A stretch of DNA of 7,671 nucleotides from Hyphomicrobiales bacterium (GTDB lineage Bacteria; Pseudomonadota; Alphaproteobacteria; Rhizobiales; Devosiaceae), in contig WFOP01000344.1 of assembly GCA_015487985.1 (NCBI GenBank), forward strand, positions 1 to 7,671, given 5' to 3'. The notes under the pieces were generated by a model. It was not told the DNA's origin. It saw nothing but the letters and a program-made list of their open reading frames with translations, and searched no databases. The translations under genes were made by a program, and so were the position numbers. Position 1 is the stretch's first letter, and every line of letters begins with the position of its first letter. Below, one piece after another: positions 1-5,412 of this stretch.

Positions 1-427
1 CAAAGGTTGCCTGCGCCCAACCCAAAAGCACGCTGAGCATTTGCGCCACCTGATTGGCATCGTTGTCGATGGCCTGTTTCCCCAAAAGCACCAAACGGGG
101 TTCCTCCTGTGCAACCACCGCCTTGAGAATTTTTGCAACATTGAGGGGTTCAACGTCATTTTCTGCTTGCACCAGAATTGCCCGGTCTGCCCCCATTGCC
201 AGCCCTGTTCTTAGTACATCCTGAGCTTTTTCAACACCGATCAGGACCACCACAACCTCACTGGCAACGCCCGCTTCGCGCAGTTTTAGCGCCTCCTCGA
301 CAGCGATCTCATCAAAGGGGTTCATGGACATTTTGACATTATCTGTCTCAACGCCGCTGCCATCATCCTTCACGCGAATATTGACGTTAAAATCAATCAC
401 CCGTTTAATTGGCACCAAAATTTTCAT
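1..427 (-). CDS. etfB: Electron transfer flavoprotein subunit beta, N-terminal part (runs off left edge)
   Basis: EtfB pairs with EtfA to form the soluble FAD-containing flavoprotein that takes electrons from acyl-CoA and related dehydrogenases and passes them to ETF-ubiquinone oxidoreductase. The visible 142 residues begin [19 protein letters not shown], the usual EtfB N-terminus. They continue with the [14 protein letters not shown] helix (about residues 34-46), the MGADRAILV strand-turn (78-86) and [11 protein letters not shown] (116-126), the nucleotide (AMP)-binding signature of the beta subunit. The full protein is normally about 250 residues, so about 110 lie beyond the edge. The start ATG at 427 has a GGAG ribosome binding site (436-439 on the complement) 8 bases upstream. 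etfA would be expected next, outside the window, but cannot be seen. The family call is firm. Confidence 0.95.
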   Translation of the reverse strand, partial: MKILVPIKRVIDFNVNIRVKDDGSGVETDNVKMSMNPFDEIAVEEALKLREAGVASEVVVVLIGVEKAQDVLRTGLAMGADRAILVQAENDVEPLNVAKILKAVVAQEEPRLVLLGKQAIDNDANQVAQMLSVLLGWAQATF

Positions 428-445
428 TTATTCAGCTCCAGTTTT

Positions 446-457
446 ATATGGCCATAT
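446..457. repeat. 12-base perfect palindrome in the etfB leader
   Basis: ATATGGCCATAT reads the same on both strands. It sits 19-30 bases upstream of the etfB ATG, just upstream of its GGAG. It could be a dimer binding site or a leader hairpin near the ribosome binding site, but no known operator was recognised. Confidence 0.35.
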
Positions 458-509
458 TTGCGCCCGGGTGGCGTTAAACCGCCTTGCATCATGTTGGAAA
501 ACGGGGTGC

Positions 510-543
510 ATAATATCAGAAGGAAATTTGCCCGGACTGTCAA
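510..543 (-). promoter_or_regulatory. Possible etfB promoter
   Basis: On the minus strand a perfect TTGACA -35 box lies at 538-543. An AT-rich -10-like stretch (GATATTATG, about 509-517) follows. Spacing is 20 to 22 bases depending on the hexamer chosen, longer than the ideal 17, so the -10 choice is weak. The -35 box lies inside a small dyad, ACTGT-7-ACAGT (536-552), which could be an operator or chance. The leader to the etfB start would be about 75-80 bases. Confidence 0.35.
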
Positions 544-584
544 CATAACAGTGCGCTTCCGGGGCAGAAACCCCGAAAGAACAT

Positions 585-604
585 AAAAAAACCGGAAGTT
601 TTTT
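585..604 (-). terminator. Possible terminator after the CPBP protease gene
   Basis: Read on the minus strand, a 7-base-pair stem AAAAAAC/GTTTTTT with loop TTCCG (586-604) ends in a run of seven T. It lies 44 bases beyond the protease stop codon and before the etfB promoter candidate, a sensible place to end that transcript. The stem is nearly all A-T, so it is weak as an intrinsic terminator. A second small hairpin, CGGGG-6-CCCCG (560-575), lies beside it on the etfB side. Confidence 0.35.
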
Positions 605-647
605 GTTGACCTAGAAACCGGAGGAATGGGCCAATGCAATTTGGTAA

Positions 648-1481
648 TCAAGCTGCACCACGCAGACGTGCGCGCCACATAAACAGTCCGATGATGGCCA
701 TTGAACCAGTATACACCAGCCCGATATCCACTGGCGTAAACACCATAGCTGTGAAGTTACCGCGGGGCACCGCATTTGCGGCGACCAGCCCCGCCATAAA
801 GGCATTGTTGAGCGTATGCAAAAGCCAGCCTGGCCAGATCGAACCGGTGATCAGGCGCAATTCACCCAGCAGGATTGACTGCAAGGGCAAGGCAATAAAC
901 CCGATCAGCACAAGAGCATGGGTCGATAACCCGCTCACTTCGGCAATTTTTCCCTCAGGTAAAAGCGTGTACCAATAAACCAGATGCCATACGGCCCAGA
1001 TCAGACCGGTCAGCACATGGCCTGGCAGCCCCGCCAGCCGGGTTTCGGCAAAACTGCCGGTCAGGAAGCCCCGGAAGATGAACTCCTCAACAACGTTCTT
1101 AACCGCAAAAACGCCAATGCTTGTCAGCCCGACCATGGCGCCTGCTTTCATGGCAGCCGGGCTAAGCTCCACCAGACCCGTCACCTGATTGATCAGCAAA
1201 AGGATCCCGGCAAGGGTTGCCGACAGGGTCGCGGCCAGCAGAAACCAGCCGCCGTTCCCGCGAAAACGCGGGATCATCCCGGCGCGGGGCCAGATCCCCC
1301 CGAGCGTCAGATAGATGGCAACAAATATTGCAGGCTCCACCAGCCAACCTAGCAGGTTAAGGCCTGCCAGGTCGGGGCTTTGCTCAAGCCTGCCGCCAAG
1401 CCACAGGGTAAAGATACCGCTTATGACAATTGCAATCGTCAGATCGCGAACGCCCCGGTGAGGAGTAGAAAACCAGCGCAT
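648..1481 (-). CDS. CPBP family intramembrane metalloprotease (Abi/Rce1-like)
   Basis: This is a 277-residue polytopic membrane protein of the CPBP (CAAX protease and bacteriocin-processing) family, glutamate-type intramembrane proteases. All three family motifs are visible: EEFIFRG at 132-138 (motif EExxxR, E132/E133/R137), IWAVWH at 161-166 (catalytic-site H166), and HTLNN at 222-226 (H222, N226). Hydrophobic segments lie at about 13-30, 44-62, 78-98, 115-130, 155-172, 188-206 and 243-268. ATG at 1481 is preceded by a strong AGGAGG embedded in the last codons of the upstream gene, whose TGA lies 3 bases away, so the two are co-transcribed and probably translationally coupled. Substrate is unknown. 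Bacterial members are variously linked to bacteriocin self-immunity, processing or membrane-protein turnover, and nothing here identifies which applies. Confidence 0.9.
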   Translation of the reverse strand: MRWFSTPHRGVRDLTIAIVISGIFTLWLGGRLEQSPDLAGLNLLGWLVEPAIFVAIYLTLGGIWPRAGMIPRFRGNGGWFLLAATLSATLAGILLLINQVTGLVELSPAAMKAGAMVGLTSIGVFAVKNVVEEFIFRGFLTGSFAETRLAGLPGHVLTGLIWAVWHLVYWYTLLPEGKIAEVSGLSTHALVLIGFIALPLQSILLGELRLITGSIWPGWLLHTLNNAFMAGLVAANAVPRGNFTAMVFTPVDIGLVYTGSMAIIGLFMWRARLRGAA

Positions 1482-1484
1482 AAT

Positions 1485-2075
1485 TCAACCCTCCTGACCG
1501 GTGCGTAAAAGCGCAATGCCAACCCAGAAGAACCACACAATGAAGCCCAGGCCAAAGACCGGTCCCAGAACCTCGCTCAGCGCAGGCACCGACGTGGCTA
1601 ACCCGCTGATACCAATAACAAGCCCCAGCCAGGACAAACCCTTTGGCAAACGCGCAGTCGCCAGACCGGCAATGGCCAGAACCAGCACCCAGATTCCGCC
1701 GGCAATCTCGTTGCCCCCGCCAAGACCCAATTCAACCGTGTGGAAAATCTGGAACAACTCAGCCGCCCGTACCGGGTCAGCGGCATTCACCCGCAGAACC
1801 TCGGCCATCCCGACATTGGCCATCATGCCTGCACCCAATACAAGCGTGGCCCATAGCGCACCAAAGATCAGAGAAAGTTGCGCCAGCCCCGGTGCGGCGG
1901 GTTTGAGCCGCTGCCACAGAGCGACCGCCAGAAAAGCGAGTAGAATCGCATTGGCGACATAGATAGTCATGTTCCAGACCATCATCAGCGCATGATTCTC
2001 GGCGGCAAAACTCACCATCGCGCCATAGTCCTTGTCAGCGCTGCCATAGCCCAGGGGCGCCAACAAAGTTGTCAA
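1485..2075 (-). CDS. Six-helix membrane protein, DUF4386-like; start uncertain
   Basis: This hydrophobic protein is 196 residues from TTG 2075. Predicted helices lie at about 34-53, 64-90, 124-143, 148-166 and 174-192, plus one at the very N-terminus. The KPAAPGLAQLSLIFGALWA stretch and the C-terminal GxxxGxxWF/LR end resemble DUF4386-type membrane proteins. I am only moderately sure of the family and no function is known. The frame stays open upstream of TTG 2075 to a TAG at 2145-2147, and residues encoded at 2076-2114 (IGCGLTYVAGFAL) continue the first hydrophobic helix. The true start may therefore be the CTG at 2102 or ATT at 2114, although none of these has a clear ribosome binding site and there is no ATG or GTG. 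The gene heads a tight pair with the CPBP protease gene (3-base gap). Confidence 0.75.
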   Translation of the reverse strand: MTTLLAPLGYGSADKDYGAMVSFAAENHALMMVWNMTIYVANAILLAFLAVALWQRLKPAAPGLAQLSLIFGALWATLVLGAGMMANVGMAEVLRVNAADPVRAAELFQIFHTVELGLGGGNEIAGGIWVLVLAIAGLATARLPKGLSWLGLVIGISGLATSVPALSEVLGPVFGLGFIVWFFWVGIALLRTGQEG

Positions 2076-2096
2076 TAGGGCAAAGCCCGCTACATA
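2069..2096 (+). promoter_or_regulatory. Possible promoter of the AraC-type regulator
   Basis: TTGTCA (2069-2074, five of six matches to the -35 consensus) is followed after 16 bases by TACATA (2091-2096, a weak -10). Transcription would begin near 2103, giving a leader of only about 10 bases before ATG 2113, which also lacks a good ribosome binding site. A dyad GGGC-AAA-GCCC (2078-2088) lies between the two boxes and is a candidate operator. The -35 box overlaps the TTG (2073-2075) of the divergent membrane protein gene. Confidence 0.35.
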
Positions 2097-2112
2097 AGTC
2101 AGGCCGCAGCCA

Positions 2113-3117
2113 ATGGCGGCTGGATTTGCAGCGGCTTTACTGGACTATGCGGTTGAAAAAGGGGCAGATCGCGGCCAGCTCCTTGACGTTTCCGGGCTTA
2201 CGCACGACGCCCTTGCCAAACAGGATGGCAGGATATTGGTAAGCGCCTATCATGCTCTGATTGGCGCGGCCATCGCCGCAACAGGTGACGGCGCACTGGT
2301 GATGCGCCACACGATGGAATCCAAACTGGAATCCATGTCCATCGTCGGGCAGATCGTTCATAGCTCCAACTCAATGGTGCATTCCATGCAACAGCTTAAC
2401 CGCTATGCCCGCCTGATGGCCGATGTGGATATAATGCAGGGCGCTGATCGTTTTGAGGTTGCTGTCGAAGATGACAAGGTCTGGATCGTGGACCATCTGC
2501 CCCAGCCATATCAAACCCCGATGGCAATTGAAGCGTCGTTTTCACGCTTTATCAGCGAGTTTCGCCGCTCCTTCCCCGACAAGGTGTTTGGCATCGAAAT
2601 GGAGGTCACCTACCCGCCCCCGCCATATATGAGTGCCTATGCGGAATTGCTGAAAGTTCCGGTGCGATTTAACGGCACCCGCAACGCCCTGCGCATTGAT
2701 CGCTTCTGGCTCGACACCGATTTTGACCCGGGAAATGAGTATATTTTTGCCATTTTTACTGACCACGCTGATGCGTTACTTGCCGAGTTGGAAACCTCAG
2801 ACACCATCCGCGCCAAGGTGGAGGCGCAAATCCTGCCGGCATTACACACCGGCACCATATCCATGGACAAAATTTCCCGTGATATGGGTATGAGCCGGCA
2901 AACCCTTTACCGGCGCCTGCAAGAAGAAGGGCTAACCTTTGCCCAGGTACATGACGAATTGCGCAGCCGCATGGCGCGCGATTATCTCACTGCGAGCAAG
3001 GTGTCGGTCAACGAGACCGCCTATCTGCTGGGTTTTTCCGAAGCATCCTCTTTCGTGCGGGCCTTCAAGCGCTGGACCGGTCAAAGCCCGAAAGCCTACC
3101 GTGACAAAATAGCTTGA
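2113..3117 (+). CDS. AraC-family transcriptional regulator with N-terminal Arabinose_bd-type domain
   Basis: This 334-residue cytoplasmic DNA-binding regulator has two parts. Residues 1 to about 195 match the 'Arabinose_bd' type sensor half found in OruR/ArgR-like AraC proteins (opening FAAALLDYAVEKGADRGQLL, then a long helical region; RYARLMADVDI at 97-107). Residues about 235-334 are a paired helix-turn-helix: first helix pair ISMDKISRDMGMSRQTLYRRL (249-269), second SVNETAYLLGFSEASSFVRAF (298-318), followed by the family signature KRWTGQSPKAYR. Length is typical of the class. ATG 2113 is the first start after an in-frame TAA and fits the family N-terminus. The ligand is unknown. It is divergent from the membrane protein/CPBP protease pair with at most 37 bases between starts, so regulating that pair and itself is a reasonable inference. 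Confidence 0.92.
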   Translation: MAAGFAAALLDYAVEKGADRGQLLDVSGLTHDALAKQDGRILVSAYHALIGAAIAATGDGALVMRHTMESKLESMSIVGQIVHSSNSMVHSMQQLNRYARLMADVDIMQGADRFEVAVEDDKVWIVDHLPQPYQTPMAIEASFSRFISEFRRSFPDKVFGIEMEVTYPPPPYMSAYAELLKVPVRFNGTRNALRIDRFWLDTDFDPGNEYIFAIFTDHADALLAELETSDTIRAKVEAQILPALHTGTISMDKISRDMGMSRQTLYRRLQEEGLTFAQVHDELRSRMARDYLTASKVSVNETAYLLGFSEASSFVRAFKRWTGQSPKAYRDKIA

Positions 3118-3243
3118 ATGGCAAACAGCATCTGATGCCTCCTGGCCCGGGTGTCCATTCTTTCAGGATCACCTCGGTAATCCCCCCCATACAGCAGAGA
3201 CCGGACCCGTTGCCATTCGTCCGGTTGGGAACCACCCCAAAAT
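3118..3243. other. Non-coding stretch after the regulator gene
   Basis: No gene is seen here. It contains an inverted repeat ACCGGAC-12-GTCCGGT (3200-3225) followed by TTGGG-6-CCCAA (3225-3240). Neither is followed by a T run on the plus strand, so neither is a convincing intrinsic terminator. The stretch leads directly into the gene remnant at 3244. Confidence 0.4.
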
Positions 3244-3447
3244 ATGCACTCACTCCAAAACAGAAAAACGAAGGATAGAGAACGTTTCAAGCCGATCGGA
3301 TACGGATATATCCGCAATGAAAACGGTGTTGATAAAGCATTCGTTGAAGCGGGAAGCTATCAGTTGGAAGTTGGCAGCGAGATGGTGGCATGCGAAGTAC
3401 ACCTTAAGCCATTGTGGGACCCTGAAATGAAACGGATCAAATGTTGA
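3244..3447 (+). pseudogene. 3' remnant of a GcvT-like / dimethylglycine-sarcosine dehydrogenase-type gene
   Basis: The reading frame encodes 67 residues. From about residue 16, KPIGYGYIRNENGV, then GSYQLEVGSEMVACEVHLKP and finally LWDPEMKRIK resemble the extreme C-terminus of proteins ending in the glycine-cleavage T-protein C-terminal barrel (GCV_T_C), such as FAD-dependent dimethylglycine/sarcosine dehydrogenases and aminomethyltransferase-like demethylases. In intact members 'KPIGYGYVR' is preceded by a conserved G-(Y/F)-T-S-xx-YGHT stretch and several hundred residues. Here the preceding codons (HSLQNRKTKDRERF) do not fit, and no body of the gene is found upstream in any plus-strand frame. 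The ATG at 3244 is probably fortuitous. This looks like the tail left after a deletion or rearrangement. It rests on recalled family sequence, without a search. The alternative is a small unrelated protein. Confidence 0.6.
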
Positions 3448-3586
3448 ATTTACTGATATCACACATCAAAAAAGGGGACGGGATGGTGAGACGGGGTGAG
3501 CGCTTTCAGGCACAGGCTGGCGCGCTGACAGGTCCGTTTATTTTTTAATTGATTCAATAAAAGTCGAACCAGGCTAACGGGCATGC
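3448..3586. other. Non-coding stretch with a weak terminator-like end
   Basis: No gene is seen. AGCGC and GCGCT (about 3499-3527) could pair over a long loop, and a T-rich tract (TTTATTTTTT, about 3537-3546) follows. This might be what remains of the terminator of the lost gene whose tail is at 3244-3447, but the stem is poor. Confidence 0.25.
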
Positions 3587-3949
3587 ATGACCAGCGCAGA
3601 TAAACCTTCCCGATATGCGGCAACACAGTATGATAAAACCGGCAAACGCGCGGTTTGGCTGACCCTGCATCCTGACAGCTTATGCATTGAGGACGGCAAG
3701 GATGTGCAGTTCTGGCCCCTGTCCGATGTTTATGCCGGGCAGATCGGGCAGGGTGAAGCCGAATGTATAGGCTTGCCCGCCCGCCCCGACCTGCGCCTGT
3801 TCGTTGCACGCGATGTTCTAACGATGGTAAAGGCCGCAATCAAAGGCGAGCCATACACCCGGCCCCGCCCCTGGCATATTCCTGCTGGCCCTGTTTTATT
3901 ATTCGGATTTTTGGGCCTGTGCGCATTGATCTGGTACTTTTTCGATTAG
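3587..3949 (+). CDS. Hypothetical protein with C-terminal membrane helix; possibly a truncated M48-peptidase N-terminal domain
   Basis: This protein has 120 residues. Residues 1 to about 90 are soluble and look like a small beta-rich domain: alternating strands around RAVWLTLHPDSLCIEDG (21-37), VQFWPLSDVYAG (40-51) and LRLFVARDVLTMVKAAIKGE (69-88). After a proline-rich hinge (YTRPRPWHIP) a single hydrophobic helix at about 99-118 ends the protein at FFD. The order 'small domain with a FWPL strand, then TM helix' recalls the N-terminal region of alphaproteobacterial M48 metallopeptidases, where the HExxH peptidase domain would follow. None is present here in any frame, so this may be a truncation. 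That likeness is from memory and weak. The start ATG at 3587 has only a poor CGGG upstream. A tail-anchored protein of unknown role is the alternative. Confidence 0.5.
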   Translation: MTSADKPSRYAATQYDKTGKRAVWLTLHPDSLCIEDGKDVQFWPLSDVYAGQIGQGEAECIGLPARPDLRLFVARDVLTMVKAAIKGEPYTRPRPWHIPAGPVLLFGFLGLCALIWYFFD

Positions 3950-4114
3950 AAATCTGCATTCGTCCGATTGCACGTCCGGCAACCGCTGCCAAGGAATATA
4001 TTCGTACAAAAAAACCGTTTTTTTGGAGCGGGCGATATTTTCAACCACCAGAGAGTAAGCGCGGACAAGTGGGGGGCGAAAGCGACAGGTTTGAGCCATC
4101 CCCGCCAAGTAACC
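3950..4114. other. Non-coding stretch with AT-rich dyads
   Basis: No gene is seen between the hypothetical protein and the tRNA terminator. It contains a 10-base palindrome GAATATATTC (3994-4003) and, 4 bases on, a perfect 8-base-pair hairpin CAAAAAAA-CCG-TTTTTTTG (4007-4025). The hairpin could act as a weak terminator in either direction, but its stem is almost all A-T. Confidence 0.4.
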
Positions 4115-4143
4115 AAAAAACTTACCGGCCAACAATCCGGCCG
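4115..4143 (-). terminator. Probable intrinsic terminator of tRNA-Ser
   Basis: Read on the minus strand, a GC stem CGGCC/GGCCG (4139-4143 with 4126-4130, 8-base loop) is followed after 5 bases by six T (4120-4115). It lies 47 bases beyond the tRNA CCA end, in the right orientation. The gap between stem and T run is slightly long. Confidence 0.5.
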
Positions 4144-4190
4144 CCCCATCAGAGCCGCGAGTGAAACGAGTTGGCGCAAGATATATAAAA

Positions 4191-4280
4191 TGGCGGAGAG
4201 ACAGGGATTCGAACCCTGGAGACGATTCCTCGCCTACACACTTTCCAGGCGTGCGCCTTCGACCACTCGGCCACCTCTCC
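4191..4280 (-). tRNA. tRNA-Ser (anticodon GGA)
   Basis: The 90-base tRNA lies on the minus strand. The acceptor stem GGAGAGG pairs with TCTCTCC (last pair G-T), discriminator G, and CCA is encoded (4191-4193). The anticodon loop CTGGAAA gives anticodon GGA, which reads UCC and UCU serine codons. The T arm is CAGGG-TTCGAAT-CCCTG. The long variable arm (about GGCGAGGAATCGTC) is the type II form expected of tRNA-Ser and explains the length. It stands alone, with non-coding sequence on both sides. tRNA-Ser genes are common integration targets, but no second copy of the 3' end was noticed in the window. Confidence 0.97.
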
Positions 4281-4621
4281 GCATATTTTATGGCAAAAGC
4301 TGCCTGCGCTTTTACCTTGTCAGAAGGTTTTTCAGACCGTTAAAATCTGCTGCCCCTTCAATTTCCCGAGCCTGTTTTCTCTACCTGTTTTTACAGCAGA
4401 TACTGCGTAAAAAAACCAGCCCGAGCGGCGCGCACTATAGCCATGTTGAGCGGTTGTGCAAGCGACAGTTTCAATTCATTTCCAATCAAAATGCAATCCT
4501 GACGGCTTCAATGTCAAAATCGGCCAAATTATTACCCACCTTGTATGTAATCATGAATTTATGCCAAAAACCGGCATTGGATTATTGATCCCCGAATTCG
4601 GGGGAACTGACGGTATAAATA
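4281..4621. other. Non-coding stretch with several dyads, between tRNA-Ser and the small membrane protein pair
   Basis: These 341 bases hold no convincing gene. Near the tRNA, the minus strand has CATAAAAT (4284-4291), but it is too close to the mature 5' end to be a standard -10 box. An inverted repeat ATCTGCTG...CAGCAGAT (4345-4352 and 4394-4401) spans 41 bases. Close to the next gene are ATGCC-7-GGCAT (4561-4576) and the 14-base palindrome at 4590-4603. Promoters for both the tRNA and the downstream genes must lie here or just outside, but no clear pair of boxes was found. Confidence 0.5.
4590..4603. repeat. 14-base perfect palindrome upstream of the small membrane protein gene
   Basis: CCCCGAATTCGGGG is perfectly self-complementary and ends 18 bases before the ATG at 4622. 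A second, smaller dyad, ATGCC-7-GGCAT (4561-4576), lies 13 bases before it. The palindrome could be an operator for a dimeric regulator or a leader hairpin. No known consensus was recognised. Confidence 0.45.
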
Positions 4622-4927
4622 ATGCGTTTTATTTTACGAATAATCGGAACCTGGCTTTTGGGCATGACACTCATATTACTGATTATGGACGGCACAAAAT
4701 CCCTTGCCGCCAGTAACGTGGTTATCACAGGTCTGGGAGACGTATGGATTTTGGTCCACGAAAGCAGTTTAATCTGGCTGGGGCAGGTTTTTGGTCAAAA
4801 TGGTTACCTTGAGATCATATGGCGCTATGCAATTGTGCCGGTTTTAGGTTGGCCGGGGTGGGCGGTGCTTGGATTGCCCGGCCTGGTTCTTGTTTTTCAT
4901 GGCCAAAGCAAAGCCCGGCGACGTTGA
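4622..4927 (+). CDS. Small membrane protein of unknown function, first of a paralogous pair
   Basis: This 101-residue protein has an N-terminal hydrophobic helix (about 4-21), a central segment GLGDVWILVHESSLIWLGQVF (37-57), the motif GWPGW (76-80), a second hydrophobic helix (about 78-93) and a basic tail KARRR. The same architecture and spacing (LGxVW, middle Q, W, WPxW, helix, basic tail) recur in the next gene, so the two are homologous. I recall similar short proteins as conserved hypotheticals in alphaproteobacteria, but no function is known. Residues 22-75 probably face one side of the membrane as an amphipathic region. ATG 4622 is the first start after an in-frame TAA at 4616-4618. 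The ribosome binding site is weak (ACGG 8 bases upstream). A 39-base gap separates it from its paralogue. Confidence 0.75.
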   Translation: MRFILRIIGTWLLGMTLILLIMDGTKSLAASNVVITGLGDVWILVHESSLIWLGQVFGQNGYLEIIWRYAIVPVLGWPGWAVLGLPGLVLVFHGQSKARRR

Positions 4928-4966
4928 TGACAACAAATATGACAATCCGGGTGGACGGGAAAAATT

Positions 4967-5338
4967 ATGGCAATCATGAGTGGATTTTTTAGGCTGATAT
5001 CCGGTCTCCTTGGTATTATGTTTGGCTTGGTCGGCCTGAGCATGGTTGTTTTTGAAATTATGGTGTGGGTGCCCGAACCGGCCCGGGCGAGCCAGCCATT
5101 GGGGCAGGTCTGGTTTCAGAGCGACCCGTTCTTTTTTATTCTTCAATCCCATTCCATCCAACTGGCGCAGGTTGTTGTTGAAAGAAAACTGCAATGGCCG
5201 GCTTTGTGGAACCCGGGGGTTACCACCATTTTGAACTGGCCCAGCTGGATGGCTTTGCTCGTGGTTGGCGGCGTATGCTTTATCATTGGCGGTATATTCT
5301 GGCGCATGGCGCGCGCTGGCAAACGCCGCACAGGGTAA
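4967..5338 (+). CDS. Small membrane protein of unknown function, second of a paralogous pair
   Basis: This 123-residue protein has a first hydrophobic helix at about 7-34, then PLGQVWF (44-50), a polar/aromatic middle part ([21 protein letters not shown], about 63-83), NWPSW (90-94), a second helix (about 95-112) and a basic tail RMARAGKRR. It aligns by motif with the preceding protein (LGxVW, LxWPxW, basic end), implying an old tandem duplication. ATG 4967 follows GGACGGGA at 4953-4960, 6 bases upstream, an acceptable ribosome binding site. An in-frame ATG at 4976 is the alternative. It precedes msrA by 74 bases on the same strand, so co-transcription is plausible. No function is known for the family. 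Confidence 0.78.
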   Translation: MAIMSGFFRLISGLLGIMFGLVGLSMVVFEIMVWVPEPARASQPLGQVWFQSDPFFFILQSHSIQLAQVVVERKLQWPALWNPGVTTILNWPSWMALLVVGGVCFIIGGIFWRMARAGKRRTG

Positions 5339-5377
5339 AGCCCGTGTTTTGGCACAAAAATCGGGCACCCATGCTCA

Positions 5378-5407
5378 CCCGCCAAACCGCCCTGGCGGGG
5401 CGGAGGG
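5378..5407 (+). promoter_or_regulatory. Alternative hairpins over the msrA ribosome binding site
   Basis: Two mutually exclusive hairpins can form directly upstream of msrA. Hairpin A is CCCGCCA (5378-5384) with TGGCGGG (5393-5399). Hairpin B is CCGCCC (5387-5392) with GGGCGG (5398-5403). Hairpin B takes the first two G of the GGAGGG ribosome binding site (5402-5407), whereas A leaves it free. There is no following T run, so it is not an intrinsic terminator. Regulation by this structure is an inference. Confidence 0.35.
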
Positions 5408-5412
5408 TACCA

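Noticed and set aside
424..678. 84-codon minus-strand open frame ending in an ATGA overlap with etfB
   Set aside because: It overlaps the end of the CPBP gene, crosses the promoter and terminator candidates, has no ribosome binding site and its translation resembles no protein.
634..978. Plus-strand open frame (and 984-1352) opposite the CPBP protease gene
   Set aside because: Antisense shadows; the minus-strand frame has all CPBP motifs.
1501..1962. 153-codon plus-strand open frame opposite the membrane protein gene
   Set aside because: Low-complexity, Pro/Ser/Arg-rich translation typical of an antisense shadow.
3459..3839. 126-codon minus-strand open frame
   Set aside because: Lies opposite the plus-strand hypothetical gene; composition and lack of motifs point to a shadow.
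4191..4280. tRNA-Ser as an integration site of a mobile element
   Set aside because: No integrase, no second copy of the tRNA 3' end and no phage or plasmid genes were seen on either side within the window.
3968..4588. 206-codon plus-strand open frame
   Set aside because: It runs through the tRNA-Ser gene (as does 4161-4343) and has no recognisable sequence.
4844..5368. 174-codon minus-strand open frame, and the 187-codon one at 5143-5706
   Set aside because: Opposite the small membrane protein and msrA genes, whose plus-strand frames are clearly real; translations lack any pattern.
5194..5412. N-terminal extension of msrA from ATG 5194
   Set aside because: It overlaps the preceding membrane protein gene and adds sequence foreign to MsrA; ATG 5413 has GGAGGG directly upstream and the family N-terminus.
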